From Deltaproteobacteria bacterium (GTDB taxonomy: Bacteria > Myxococcota_A > Polyangia > Haliangiales > Haliangiaceae), in the NCBI GenBank assembly GCA_020630875.1, contig JAHDIH010000006.1:1-64000 (forward strand): a stretch of DNA of 64,000 nt, written 5' to 3'. Below are positions 55,701 to 63,690 of the stretch, piece by piece (the first letter of the stretch is position 1; each line of letters opens with the position of its first letter). Position numbers and translations under genes: made by a program. The notes beneath the pieces were generated by a model. That model was not told the DNA's origin and searched no databases. It saw nothing but the letters and a program-made list of their open reading frames with translations.

Positions 55701-57067
55701 GCGATGCTGTAGAGGGGGGCTCTAACTGCGCCGACGTTTCACCTCAAGACAGCGTTTGCGATGGCCCGGCTGATGCAAACGGAATTGTGGTAGGTATCAC
55801 GCCTGATGCGGCTACCTCTACCGATAGTGATGGCATACCCGACTTCAGGGACCTTGATGCAGACAACGATGGGATTCTAGACATCGTCGAAGGCAACAGT
55901 GGTTGCACAGACCTCAATCTCAATGAAGTTTGTGATGGCCCTGACTTAGACAATGACGGAATAATGGATTCTATCGATGACGACGTGACTGCATTTGGCG
56001 ACCCTTCTCCAACTATTCCGCCGAATAGCGATGGCACCGACACGCCTGACTATATCGATTTGGACAGTAACAACGACGGTGCAGATGATGTGGATGGAGT
56101 TGTCGTTTGTACGAACAATGGGCAAGGTGAATGCGCCGGGCCAGATCTTGATGGCGATGGCGCACCAGACGTCGTCGATGGATTTTTTGGATTTGGAACG
56201 ACAGTTCCAGAAGACACCGACGGAGACGGTGTTCCGGATTGGTCGGATATTGATGACGACAACGACGGGATATTAGATACGATTGAAGGCGATGGTGCCG
56301 TGGACACGGATGGTGATGGCGTACCAGACTCCTTGGATCTTGACAGTGACAATGATGGTATCAGCGACGTAGTGGAAGCTGGACACGACCATGCTGGCAA
56401 TGGGGCTACAGTTACCGGCTGTTCAGCGTTTGGCACCAATGGATTGTGTGATGAACTGGAAACCTCAGGAAATGGCGTGCCCAACTATGACGTGGTTGAT
56501 ACCGATGGGGATGGCACAGGAGACTGGAGAGATCTGGATTCTGATGGCGACTCGATTTCGGACTGGCATGAAGGAGCTATTGGTTGTACTGATTTAGACC
56601 AAAATCAACAGTGCGATGGTCCTGATGCAGATGGAGATGGTATCGCAGATGATATCGATAACCTTGATGGACATGGTGCAATGAACCAATCAGAGCCAGT
56701 AGATACTGATGGCGACCTTCTCCCCGACTATCGTGATCTGGATGCGGATGGAGATACTATCGGTGACACTGACGAAGCGGGAGATGGCGATATCAACACA
56801 CCGCCACTAGATACCGACGGAGATGGCGAACCGGATTATCGCGATCTAGACTCTGACAACGATGGCGAAACCGATGAAGAAGAAGCGGGGGATATTGATC
56901 CAAATACACCGCCAGTAGACAAAAACGGAAATGGAATACCAGAGTACAAAGAGGCAACCAACTACGGAGTCGCCGGAGGAGGGCTTAGCTGCAGTAGCAA
57001 CGGCGGGCCATTCGGATTCGGTTTTGCTTTCGCAGTCTTTGGTTTAGTTGCTCGTAGAAGACTCTAA
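52781..57067 (+). CDS. Giant secreted TSP3-repeat surface protein with MYXO-CTERM-like tail
   Basis: 1428 residues. Signal peptide ends QNASA; residues ~30-185 are a beta-rich domain (PPAGWHLPGFDDSTWLPG) like a carbohydrate-binding jelly roll. After a degenerate first unit, nine units of ~65 residues run from about 262 to 866 (unit 7 is longer), each with CGDSDGDTCDDC, a GTDNFG segment, DGDGQCDAGD and DDDNDGVSDALDP. Then come more divergent TSP3 units and blocks shared with the 31407 protein (LDTDGDGIPDSLDLDADNDG, FGVNGFCDALET). It ends GGGLSCSSNGGPFGFGFAFA and RRRL, a MYXO-CTERM-like tail. Likely a calcium-rigidified surface adhesin or stalk. A strong terminator follows. Confidence 0.93.
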   Translation: MKIKLGAFGPIAFLSLLTIALTNQNASADVLWYTCDDITRDLYINGVAQPLDSSSSEWPEWSKINIGSTTTPVRIAAACEDTGRPHMMGFRIYNDSETVMKWASQPGDFLALALPTYSPPAGWHLPGFDDSTWLPGADQGNAGPWFMMSGTGGTHIWAAQDELFGFFRTGLVCDATSCSVYADDDGDGVINSQDSHPSDPSRCRDTDADGCDDCSVTQADGSGGDILNDGLDTDGDGTCDLGDSDDDNDGVSDINDPNSTNADICGDSDGDTCDDCTVGTDNQGSMSDQLPGNDGLDTDNDGQCDAGDSDDDNDGVLDVNDPNEKSPDVCGDSDGDTCDDCSVGTDNLGGLSDSLPGNDGLDSDNDGLCDAGDTDDDNDGVVDALDPNDLSPNICGDADGDSCDDCSVGTDNFGPLADNQVANDGLDSDNDGLCNAGDTDDDNDGIPDGADPASTNPNVCGDSDGDTCDDCSIGTDNFGPMSDSLPADDGIDRDGDGQCDAGDTDDDNDGVSDALDPNSTNPDVCGDSDGDTCDDCSVGTDNFGAISDRLPGSDGVDTDGDGLCDVGDNDSDNDGVSNALDPNDLNPDVCGDSDGDTCDDCSAGSDNFGPLSDRFPQNDGLDTDGDGTCDLGDSDDDNDGIADIFDINDTNPDICGDSDGDTCDDCSVGTDNFGSLSDSLPNNDGVDTDGDGFCDAGDVCFNAGGDTDSDGLCDDVDPDDDNDGIADATDPDRVNPDVCGDSDGDTCDDCAVGTDDFGTLSDSLPFNDGTDLDGDGQCDAGDVDDDNDGVSDSQDPNDSNPDVCGDGDGDTCDDCSVGSDDFGVQSDSLPANDGVDTDGDGICDAGEMDSDGDGVIDDLDIDDDNDGILDVVEGDGSLDTDGDGIPDSLDLDADNDGILDTLEAGHDQADSDFDGRVDCPSFGVNGFCDALETSVDSGTADYDSDGLGPDAPVNTDMDGVADFQDLDTDNDGISDAVEGGSNCADVSPQDSVCDGPADANGIVVGITPDAATSTDSDGIPDFRDLDADNDGILDIVEGNSGCTDLNLNEVCDGPDLDNDGIMDSIDDDVTAFGDPSPTIPPNSDGTDTPDYIDLDSNNDGADDVDGVVVCTNNGQGECAGPDLDGDGAPDVVDGFFGFGTTVPEDTDGDGVPDWSDIDDDNDGILDTIEGDGAVDTDGDGVPDSLDLDSDNDGISDVVEAGHDHAGNGATVTGCSAFGTNGLCDELETSGNGVPNYDVVDTDGDGTGDWRDLDSDGDSISDWHEGAIGCTDLDQNQQCDGPDADGDGIADDIDNLDGHGAMNQSEPVDTDGDLLPDYRDLDADGDTIGDTDEAGDGDINTPPLDTDGDGEPDYRDLDSDNDGETDEEEAGDIDPNTPPVDKNGNGIPEYKEATNYGVAGGGLSCSSNGGPFGFGFAFAVFGLVARRRL

Positions 57068-57089
57068 ATAGGGAGCCCTAGTGAAGAAG

Positions 57090-57121
57090 AAAAGGCTGTC
57101 CCCGTTGGGGACGGCCTTTTT
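57090..57121. terminator. Bidirectional Rho-independent terminator
   Basis: GGCTGTCCCC (57094-57103) pairs with GGGGACGGCC (57107-57116), loop GTT, flanked by A-run on the left and five T on the right, so it works on both strands. It ends the giant TSP3 gene and the convergent small gene, whose stop overlaps the T run. Confidence 0.92.
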
Positions 57122-57362
57122 AACTTTTGTCTAGTTCTTTCAGACGGGCATGCCAATCGCGCAGATGCATTCCGGTAATGTAATGACCAACAACTTGCGT
57201 ACCAATGAAACAAGCTAAGGCTATTTTGCCATATTGGGGCACCCAGAAGATCCAGCATCCCAAAGAAGCAACAACACCAAATAGAAATACGAATAGTAGG
57301 ACTTTTCGATCTCTCGCTGTGCCTTTTATATAGCCGTTAAGCTTTGATCTTTCGTCTTCCAC
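57120..57362 (-). CDS. Small two-helix membrane protein; function unknown
   Basis: 80 residues, GTG start at 57362. Polar N-terminus (DERSKLNGYIKGTARDRK), then two hydrophobic segments of ~20 residues (VLLFVFLFGVVASLGCWIFW and ALACFIGTQVVGHYI) and a basic/acidic end. Its stop lies in a bidirectional terminator, and it is divergent from the DAHP synthase gene, so the promoter must lie just upstream, near 57363-57508. No family recognised. Confidence 0.65.
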   Translation of the reverse strand: MEDERSKLNGYIKGTARDRKVLLFVFLFGVVASLGCWIFWVPQYGKIALACFIGTQVVGHYITGMHLRDWHARLKELDKS

Positions 57363-57507
57363 CGTGAAATCAAATCAAGCCCCGGGCATCTCGTCAATGA
57401 ATCGGCGATCGTTTTCCTATTCGGTCCACAGAGATAATTATGAAGATTACTGTAAAAATCGCCTGAGCACTGGCCTATCAACCCTTTTACTATCATTATT
57501 ATGTCTT

Positions 57508-58854
57508 ATGAGTAAGCAATGGCATCCAGATGGCTGGCAAAGCATGAAAGCTATGCAACAGCCAGCTTATGCAGACCAATCGATGGTCAAGGATGCTGTC
57601 CAACGTCTATCTGCTTTGCCTCCTCTTGTTTCTTCATGGGAGGTGGAAGCATTGCGAGAGTCTCTCGCGGAAGTAGGCAGAGGAAAAGCGTTTCTGCTTC
57701 AAGGTGGTGACTGTGCAGAGTCATTTGATGAATGCAACCCTGAAACCATTGCCGCAAAATTGAAAATACTGTTGCAAATGAGTCTGGTACTTGTGCATGG
57801 GACCAGAAAGCCTGTGATTCGCGTCGGGAGAATTGCGGGACAATATGCAAAGCCACGTTCCTCGGATGAGGAAACCATAGATGGAGTAACGCTTCCTAGT
57901 TATCGCGGTGATTTGATTAACGGTCTATCCTTCACTGCGGAGCAGCGAGAGCCCGACCCCATGCGAATGGTTCAAGGCTATCACTACGCGGCGTTAACTT
58001 TAAACTTTATTCGTGCTCTTGCGGACGGCGGTTTCGGTGATTTGCATCATCCTGAAAACTGGCAGTTAGAATTCGTTAAGCAATCTAACAACGCGGCCAG
58101 ATTCAACCAAATCGTTTCGTCCATTCGAGATTCCATTTCGTTCATGAAGGCGGTCGGCGGAGTGAGCGAAGAAGATCTGCGTCGAGCCAATTTTTTTACG
58201 AGCCACGAAGCGCTGCTGCTGCACTACGAAGCTGCGCAAACCCGAAAGGTTCCACGGCGGGTGGGGTGGTACAATCTGTCAACTCACATGCCATGGATTG
58301 GAATGCGAACGGCTTTAGGGGGAGGGGCACACGTTGAATATTGTAGAGGCATCGCAAATCCTGTAGGGGTCAAAGTGGGACCCACGGCAGACCCTAAAGA
58401 TGTAGCTTCAATCGTTCGCTTACTAAACCCCAGTAATCAAGAAGGCAAGATCGTATTGATCCACCGAATGGGGGCTACGTTGGTCGGGGAGAAACTCCGG
58501 GACGTACTAAGTCATATTGCCGAGGAGTCGCTAAACGTCGTGTGGTGTTGCGATCCTATGCACGGAAATACAGAAACGACAGACTCGGGACTAAAGACCA
58601 GAAGGTTCACCAACATTCTTTCCGAACTAGAAGCTTCTTTTGCGATTCACAAAGAAGTGGGAACCTACCTCGGCGGCGTCCATTTTGAACTAACTGGAGA
58701 CGACGTAACAGAGTGCGTTGGCGGTGCCCGAAAACTAACGGAGAGTGATTTGCGCAGGGCCTACGAAAGTCGAGTAGACCCTAGACTAAATTGCGACCAA
58801 GCCTTGGAAATGGCACTGTCAATCGCATCTATTCTAAGAGAGCCAAATGGATAA
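57508..58854 (+). CDS. Class II 3-deoxy-7-phosphoheptulonate (DAHP) synthase
   Basis: 448 residues from ATG 57508, the normal length for class II enzymes; the frame extends 48 codons upstream with no family match. Motifs: LLQGGDCAESF, VGRIAGQYAKPRS, QGYHYAALTLNFIRAL, FTSHEALLLHYE, NLSTHMPWIGMRTA, GVKVGPTADP, LIHRMGATL and WCCDPMHGNT (metal and PEP/E4P sites). It makes DAHP from phosphoenolpyruvate and erythrose 4-phosphate, the first step of the shikimate pathway. The following membrane protein gene overlaps by 8 bp. Confidence 0.95.
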   Translation: MSKQWHPDGWQSMKAMQQPAYADQSMVKDAVQRLSALPPLVSSWEVEALRESLAEVGRGKAFLLQGGDCAESFDECNPETIAAKLKILLQMSLVLVHGTRKPVIRVGRIAGQYAKPRSSDEETIDGVTLPSYRGDLINGLSFTAEQREPDPMRMVQGYHYAALTLNFIRALADGGFGDLHHPENWQLEFVKQSNNAARFNQIVSSIRDSISFMKAVGGVSEEDLRRANFFTSHEALLLHYEAAQTRKVPRRVGWYNLSTHMPWIGMRTALGGGAHVEYCRGIANPVGVKVGPTADPKDVASIVRLLNPSNQEGKIVLIHRMGATLVGEKLRDVLSHIAEESLNVVWCCDPMHGNTETTDSGLKTRRFTNILSELEASFAIHKEVGTYLGGVHFELTGDDVTECVGGARKLTESDLRRAYESRVDPRLNCDQALEMALSIASILREPNG

Positions 58855-59677
58855 GTTACTTTCCATCGTACATCCGCTTTTGATGTCCCTTGGATATTTG
58901 TTTTTTGTTGGCTGGTTTTATCCTGGGCATGTCATCGCAGCGGTTCTACTCGTGGGACTATTAGCAACACTGTGCCTTTGGCAATACAGTCAGCGGCTCA
59001 AAACACGCGCGTCCATCACACGACTTTTGGCGTTTGGCGAACCATCTATGGCGTTGACGCTAACGGTCAAAAAGCTAAGTGTCGCCTTTGGTGGGTATCA
59101 CAAACTATGGATTTCGGTTCGCATGGGAGAAGCTCTTTTTTGGTTAGGTAGATTTTCAGATGCGATCGTCCATCTGGACACGATTAATCTAACCAAGCGC
59201 ACCGGTAAGAAATACACCAGACTTCAATTCAAACGTGATTGGGTAATAGCTATGGCCCTGTGGCACACAGAAGATGTTGATCGAGCTTTATCTTTTACCA
59301 GCGAAGGTGTCGAACGTGAAGTGCGAGTGCTTAGTGACCGAGAAGTTCTTACCGACTGGAACACATTGCGGGTGATTCGTCAGGCGGCAGTCGGCGAGTC
59401 TTCAGACTGTAAGGAAATCCAGTCCATGTCTTTCGACTTACAAAGGCCAGCAGTAAGTCGCGCATTACTTTCTTTCTGGCATGCATTGATTCTAAGGAAG
59501 CAAAACGTATCCAATGAAACGGAAGTCGCTAGAGCAGAAAGAGAGGGGGCAAATTCGTTTGTACCTTCCTATGCTGCCCAATTGCTTTCTCATAATCAAC
59601 CCGACTCGAGTGAGGATGTACCACCATGCATTAGTCAAGCGTTGCAATCTGTATCAAGAGAGCACTATGCAAATTGA
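58847..59677 (+). CDS. Membrane-anchored helical protein, function unknown
   Basis: 276 residues. Two hydrophobic segments at about 5-25 and 30-45 anchor the N-terminus; the rest is soluble and helical (LWISVRMGEALFWLGRFSDA, AIVHLDTINLTKRTG) with TPR-like spacing. No catalytic motif seen. It overlaps DAHP synthase at its start and the PHP gene at its end (11 bp), so the three are probably co-transcribed. Confidence 0.72.
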   Translation: MDKLLSIVHPLLMSLGYLFFVGWFYPGHVIAAVLLVGLLATLCLWQYSQRLKTRASITRLLAFGEPSMALTLTVKKLSVAFGGYHKLWISVRMGEALFWLGRFSDAIVHLDTINLTKRTGKKYTRLQFKRDWVIAMALWHTEDVDRALSFTSEGVEREVRVLSDREVLTDWNTLRVIRQAAVGESSDCKEIQSMSFDLQRPAVSRALLSFWHALILRKQNVSNETEVARAEREGANSFVPSYAAQLLSHNQPDSSEDVPPCISQALQSVSREHYAN

Positions 59678-60485
59678 TCTTCATTTTCACTCTACCGTTT
59701 CTGATGGAAGTAGCAGTCCTCAAGACTTGGCGAAGCTCTGTGTGGAAGGCAATATCAAAATTGTATCGTTAACCGACCATGATACGATCGACGGAACGAG
59801 TCCCTTTTACGAAGCGATTGGTGGGGCGGCACAGGTGATACGAGGGGTTGAGATTAGCTGCAGTTACGGCAAGCAGACCGTCCATTTACTTGCTTACGAT
59901 GCCAACTTACTACGAAGTTGGGGACGTGTAGAAAAAATGCTAGTCCGACAACGACAACTCAGAGCGAAGCGCGCAGAACTTATCTGCGATCGTCTTGAAG
60001 AGTTGGGGAAGCCTGTTGATCGAATGGCACTTCGTGAGAAGTCAAAACAGAAAGTAATTGGCCGTCCAGATATCGCCATGGCAATGCTGAACGCCGGATA
60101 CTGCAGGACTCGCCGAGAAGTTTTCGAAAAGTATCTAGGGGATGGCAAACCGGCAGACATCCCTATCGAAAGATTAAGTGTTTTTGATGCGATCGATTGC
60201 GTACATTCATGCGGCGGAAAGACATCGATCGCTCACCCTCACCAACTTCGAGATTTGGGGGGACCGATTATTAAGGAGTGTGCCGATAAAGGGTTGGACG
60301 GTCTTGAGGTCAACTATGGCCCATATTCTCGTTCTGAAAAAGATCGTTGGCTCAAGGTTGCTGTGGAACATGGACTATTTCCAACTACTGGATCGGACCT
60401 TCACGACACTGCCGGAAAGCATTCGCTAGGAATGGAAGTTACGGAGGAATACGTCGACGGTCTTGGCCAGTGGCTTGCTGACTAG
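59667..60485 (+). CDS. PHP-domain phosphoesterase, RNase AM-like
   Basis: 272 residues from ATG 59667, where the PHP domain starts MQIDLHFHSTVSDGSSSPQD; the frame extends to 59514. Metal ligands: HFHS, SLTDHDTIDG, GVEISC (Glu), TSIAHPHQL (His) and GSDLHD. The layout and length match the PHP family that includes RNase AM/YciV, which trims short 5' RNA ends or hydrolyses 3',5'-nucleotide bisphosphates; specificity is not certain. Convergent with dcd (4-bp overlap). Confidence 0.88.
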   Translation: MQIDLHFHSTVSDGSSSPQDLAKLCVEGNIKIVSLTDHDTIDGTSPFYEAIGGAAQVIRGVEISCSYGKQTVHLLAYDANLLRSWGRVEKMLVRQRQLRAKRAELICDRLEELGKPVDRMALREKSKQKVIGRPDIAMAMLNAGYCRTRREVFEKYLGDGKPADIPIERLSVFDAIDCVHSCGGKTSIAHPHQLRDLGGPIIKECADKGLDGLEVNYGPYSRSEKDRWLKVAVEHGLFPTTGSDLHDTAGKHSLGMEVTEEYVDGLGQWLAD

Positions 60486-61054
60486 AACTTGTCTTTACTG
60501 ATTCTACTGACGACCGGTCCTTGCTGACCTTGATACTTACTGCCTCGACCTGCGCCGTAAGGACGCTCAGCAGCAGACTTCATCTCATGAAACACCACTT
60601 GGCTTATTCTCATTCCTGGATAGAGTTTTACTGCGGTTCTTCCTAGGTTAGAAAGTTCAAGTGTAATTTGTCCCTGAAATCCTGGATCAATAAACCCTGC
60701 CGTAGCATGGACAACGATGGCAAGTCTTCCGATGCTGCTGCGCCCTTCGACTCTTGCCACCATATCATCTGGAATTGTCACAGACTCCATGGTGGAACCA
60801 AGTGCGAATTCACCCGGTTGCATTATGAAACCTTCACCGTCTGCAATTTCAATAGCCTCGGTAAACTTTTGAACAGTCTCAGGATGGCGGGCATCGATGC
60901 AAGGGACATGAGGTAATTGGTACACCACAAAACTGGAAGACAATCGAAGGTCCACGCTGGCCGGTTGAATTTGAAGCTCTGGATCAAGAAGGGTGTCAAT
61001 CTTCAAATCTCCCTTTGCCAAACGGGCTCTAATATCTCTGTCACTAAGAATCAC
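60482..61054 (-). CDS. dcd: dCTP deaminase
   Basis: 190 residues from GTG 61054, giving VILSDRDIRARLAKGDLKID, which matches the family N-terminus; the frame extends to 61165 but without family features. Core motifs: ASVDLRLSSSF, EGRSSIGRL, HATAGFIDPGFQGQITLEL and the C-terminal YQGQQGPVVSRI. It deaminates dCTP to dUTP, feeding dTMP synthesis. The GAGG site 8 nt before the GTG decides the start. Confidence 0.96.
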   Translation of the reverse strand: MILSDRDIRARLAKGDLKIDTLLDPELQIQPASVDLRLSSSFVVYQLPHVPCIDARHPETVQKFTEAIEIADGEGFIMQPGEFALGSTMESVTIPDDMVARVEGRSSIGRLAIVVHATAGFIDPGFQGQITLELSNLGRTAVKLYPGMRISQVVFHEMKSAAERPYGAGRGSKYQGQQGPVVSRISKDKF

Positions 61055-61062
61055 GTTGGCAA

Positions 61063-61066
61063 CCTC
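61063..61066 (-). promoter_or_regulatory. Ribosome binding site deciding dcd start
   Basis: On the minus strand GAGG lies 8 nt upstream of the GTG at 61054. No comparable site precedes the longer in-frame start candidates (ATG at 61105, start at 61165), so translation most likely begins at the GTG. Confidence 0.7.
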
Positions 61067-61188
61067 GCACACCGTCTTGATTTGCTCAATGCATGGTTCG
61101 TTCATTAGATACCAATAATGAAATTGATGAATGTTCAAGCTTTCACGCCGTACGTTTTTGGCCATGCCTCTTGCGCGTTGCTTCTAAT

Positions 61189-61692
61189 GTGAGAACCTAC
61201 GTCGTGATTCGATTAGTTCTACTCCTCGCTTTGGCGTTGCCAATTGATTCGGAAGCCGATTGGATGTCTAACAATTCTCTTGGCGTTGGGCTGGGAACAG
61301 GTACCTCGGCTAATGGACTCTCAGCCAAATACATTGTCTCGAGGAGGGTATCAGTACAAGCAAATCTTGGTTCGATTGGTGGGACCGGGACCGAAAAATT
61401 TACTGGTCTTAGCGGAGTTGGTTTCTCTACCGATCTGCTATTTCACACTATGAATATAATCCATGGTGGCTTTTTGCATCTAGATATCTCTGCCGGATTT
61501 GGTCTCGGGATCGGGTTAGCGGACTCGCAATCGGTACTTGCCGGCGCTGGAGTTGTCGGCTTAGAGCTTAATATTCAAGAGTTTCCATTCGATTTTGTAG
61601 TGGAGTACAGACCTAGTTTACTGGTGACTCCTGACGTGGAGCTAGAGCTCGTCGATTTGTCGTTTCATCTGCGATTTTACTTCGGAGTATGA
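61189..61692 (+). CDS. Outer-membrane beta-barrel-like protein
   Basis: About 167 residues from GTG 61189 (GTG 61204 also possible); the frame reaches back to 61093 across the dcd start. Signal-like RLVLLLALALPIDSEAD, then Gly-rich alternating strands (NNSLGVGLGTGTSANGLSAK, LHLDISAGFGLGIGLAD) and a final strand FHLRFYFGV typical of small outer-membrane barrels. No family recognised. It is 12 bp before a hairpin leading into the OPT gene. Confidence 0.65.
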   Translation: MRTYVVIRLVLLLALALPIDSEADWMSNNSLGVGLGTGTSANGLSAKYIVSRRVSVQANLGSIGGTGTEKFTGLSGVGFSTDLLFHTMNIIHGGFLHLDISAGFGLGIGLADSQSVLAGAGVVGLELNIQEFPFDFVVEYRPSLLVTPDVELELVDLSFHLRFYFGV

Positions 61693-61703
61693 CGATAGAC
61701 ACA

Positions 61704-61730
61704 GCCGCGTAACCTTGTTACGTACGCGGC
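61704..61730 (+). promoter_or_regulatory. Hairpin directly before the OPT transporter start
   Basis: GCCGCGT (61704-61710) pairs with ACGCGGC (61724-61730), with an inner AAC/GTT pair and four unpaired bases. The stem ends at the base before the ATG at 61731, and no Shine-Dalgarno sequence is visible, so the start region would be masked when folded. There is no T run, so it is not a terminator. Regulatory function is inferred. Confidence 0.5.
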
Positions 61731-63602
61731 ATGAGTGACTCGAAAGTCTTTCCATCCCTGTCGATTGTTGAGTGGGTAACATTTTGTGCATTAGCGGCAA
61801 TTCTGTCGATCGTAAACGTGTATACGACCATCGTCGTGGGTTGGGGCGACGGTGGCTCCATCATCGCGGTCATTGCTTCTGTGATGGTAGTTTCCGGACT
61901 CTTTAAGCGCAAAATAGGAATCCAAGGGCTCAATATTGGGCAAACTCTTGTGAGTGCAGGAGGATCTATTGGTTTCTCCGTCGCGAACTATGCTGCGATA
62001 AAGCTCATTGATCCTAAATTTAATCCAAGTGCGATGGAGCTGACCTTGCTCTTCGTTGGCTTAGGAATGCTTGGGACTCTAATCGGCTCGCTTGTACGAA
62101 AGCAGATGGTAAAATACTACTTTCCAAGCGGCACGGCGTGTGCGGTCATTCAAAGGACGGTTGCCTCTGACGGAATCGAGGACAAACGGCCAACAAAACT
62201 TCTTGCCGTGTGGGGGGCCTTCGGTGCTCTTGCCACCATTCCCACCAAGATTACCTTCACCAAAGGAGCCAGTCCTCTTGTTTCCGTTCTCGGGGTAAGC
62301 AAAGGATTCGCGATTCTATTGGACCCGCTACTTGTTGGCATTGGTGTGGTCGTTGGTCCCAAGGTTGGCATTGGTATTCTTTTGGGAGGATTGGTTGGTG
62401 GTTTCATCATTCCTGAACAGCTTCAGCAGTGGGGAATGACCGATACCAGTACCATTAATCTTTGGAAAAACTGGGCTGGTATTGCCATGCTTACGCTACC
62501 AACCTTTGTCGCTATCGGTTTGGGGCTTAAATGGAAAAAAGCCCAGCCGATTCCAGATGGTTTTCCTCTGGGAGATAAAGAATACGCGCAACCAGGTGCT
62601 GCAAAAGCGCTCTACATGGTGAGTGGAGTCGTAGGACTCGCCATCGCTCTCTTTGCCGCACATCAACTATTTGCAATGCCTTGGTACGTTGGCGTTTTGG
62701 CAGCTGCGGTTGCGATTCCGCTTTGCATCATTAACGGTCGGGTTACAGGAGAGACTGATATCAACCCTGTAAGGCTTGTGGCGATTGCGATGATTTCATT
62801 GTTTGTTATCTTCATGTCGTCGGCCTCCGGTAACGCTGCCTTGTTCTTGATTGCATGTGCTATTGTTGGCGGTACGCTTGCTTCCATCGCGGTAGACATC
62901 ATGCAGGACTATCGGACTGGCTACCTTGTCAACGGCAACCCAACGCATCAAACGTCGGTGCAACTACTAGGAGCTGTGATTGGTGCGCTTGCTGCCGTTC
63001 CCTTCATTCTCTTTCTTGATGGTGCTCTTGCAGCTGAAGGTGCAGCCACCGCGTTTGTGGAAGGCTCAAAATTACAAATGCCGGGAGCTCGCGTATGGGC
63101 AAGCTTCGCTCAAGGACTGAGTGGAGATGCTCCATTCACTCGCGAAATGGTGTACATGATCGTCGGCATTTCTATTGCCGGTTCCATCTATGCGTACTTT
63201 GCAGTTCACCCCAAAACAAGCAAGTATTTGCCATCGCTCTTCGGCATTGGCATTGGACTTATTCTGGCGCCAATCGTCTGCAACACTATCTTTGTTGGCG
63301 CGGTCATTCGTTGGGCCTTCATTAAAGCCAAAGCCGCGGTAGCACTGCCAGAAGAAGAAGACTTCACATCGGTCTCGGAAAAAGCTAGTGGCGAAAACGG
63401 TCTTATTTCTGAGTCACGTCGACTCATAGAGTCCATCTCTGCGGCTCGAGAGCGAATCACCACTCGCCTGCAAGGCGACATGCTTCTCATCGGCTCTGCA
63501 ATATTCGCGGCCTCGGGACTTACCAGTATATTACTCATTGGCCTCACCCAGTTTATGAAACACGTCCTTGGATTTGAGCTCTTCTTCTACGATGGGCAGT
63601 AA
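61731..63602 (+). CDS. OPT family oligopeptide/metal-chelate transporter
   Basis: 623 residues, about 14-16 membrane segments. The segments IGFSVANYAAIKLIDP, FPSGTACAVIQRTVASDG and a conserved NPTHQTSVQLLGAVIGALAA are typical of the bacterial OPT family, which imports oligopeptides or metal chelates. A charged loop near 540-580 (EEEDFTSVSEKASGENG) separates the last segments. It begins at an ATG abutted by a hairpin with no ribosome site. No partner gene is nearby. Confidence 0.92.
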   Translation: MSDSKVFPSLSIVEWVTFCALAAILSIVNVYTTIVVGWGDGGSIIAVIASVMVVSGLFKRKIGIQGLNIGQTLVSAGGSIGFSVANYAAIKLIDPKFNPSAMELTLLFVGLGMLGTLIGSLVRKQMVKYYFPSGTACAVIQRTVASDGIEDKRPTKLLAVWGAFGALATIPTKITFTKGASPLVSVLGVSKGFAILLDPLLVGIGVVVGPKVGIGILLGGLVGGFIIPEQLQQWGMTDTSTINLWKNWAGIAMLTLPTFVAIGLGLKWKKAQPIPDGFPLGDKEYAQPGAAKALYMVSGVVGLAIALFAAHQLFAMPWYVGVLAAAVAIPLCIINGRVTGETDINPVRLVAIAMISLFVIFMSSASGNAALFLIACAIVGGTLASIAVDIMQDYRTGYLVNGNPTHQTSVQLLGAVIGALAAVPFILFLDGALAAEGAATAFVEGSKLQMPGARVWASFAQGLSGDAPFTREMVYMIVGISIAGSIYAYFAVHPKTSKYLPSLFGIGIGLILAPIVCNTIFVGAVIRWAFIKAKAAVALPEEEDFTSVSEKASGENGLISESRRLIESISAARERITTRLQGDMLLIGSAIFAASGLTSILLIGLTQFMKHVLGFELFFYDGQ

Positions 63603-63690
63603 CCCGGGGTAGGAGTAACCCATTCTAATTTGGCCCCATTATACGAAGAGAGGATTTCCTTGCGATTGAATGCATGATATCCCCCGCGAA

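Noticed and set aside
57439..57465. A leader peptide with attenuation control before DAHP synthase
   Set aside because: The short frame has no aromatic codons and no alternative hairpin/terminator follows it.
57364..57507. N-terminal extension of DAHP synthase from the first start in the frame
   Set aside because: The 48 extra residues have no family match; class II enzymes begin near the WHPDGW segment, so ATG 57508 is preferred.
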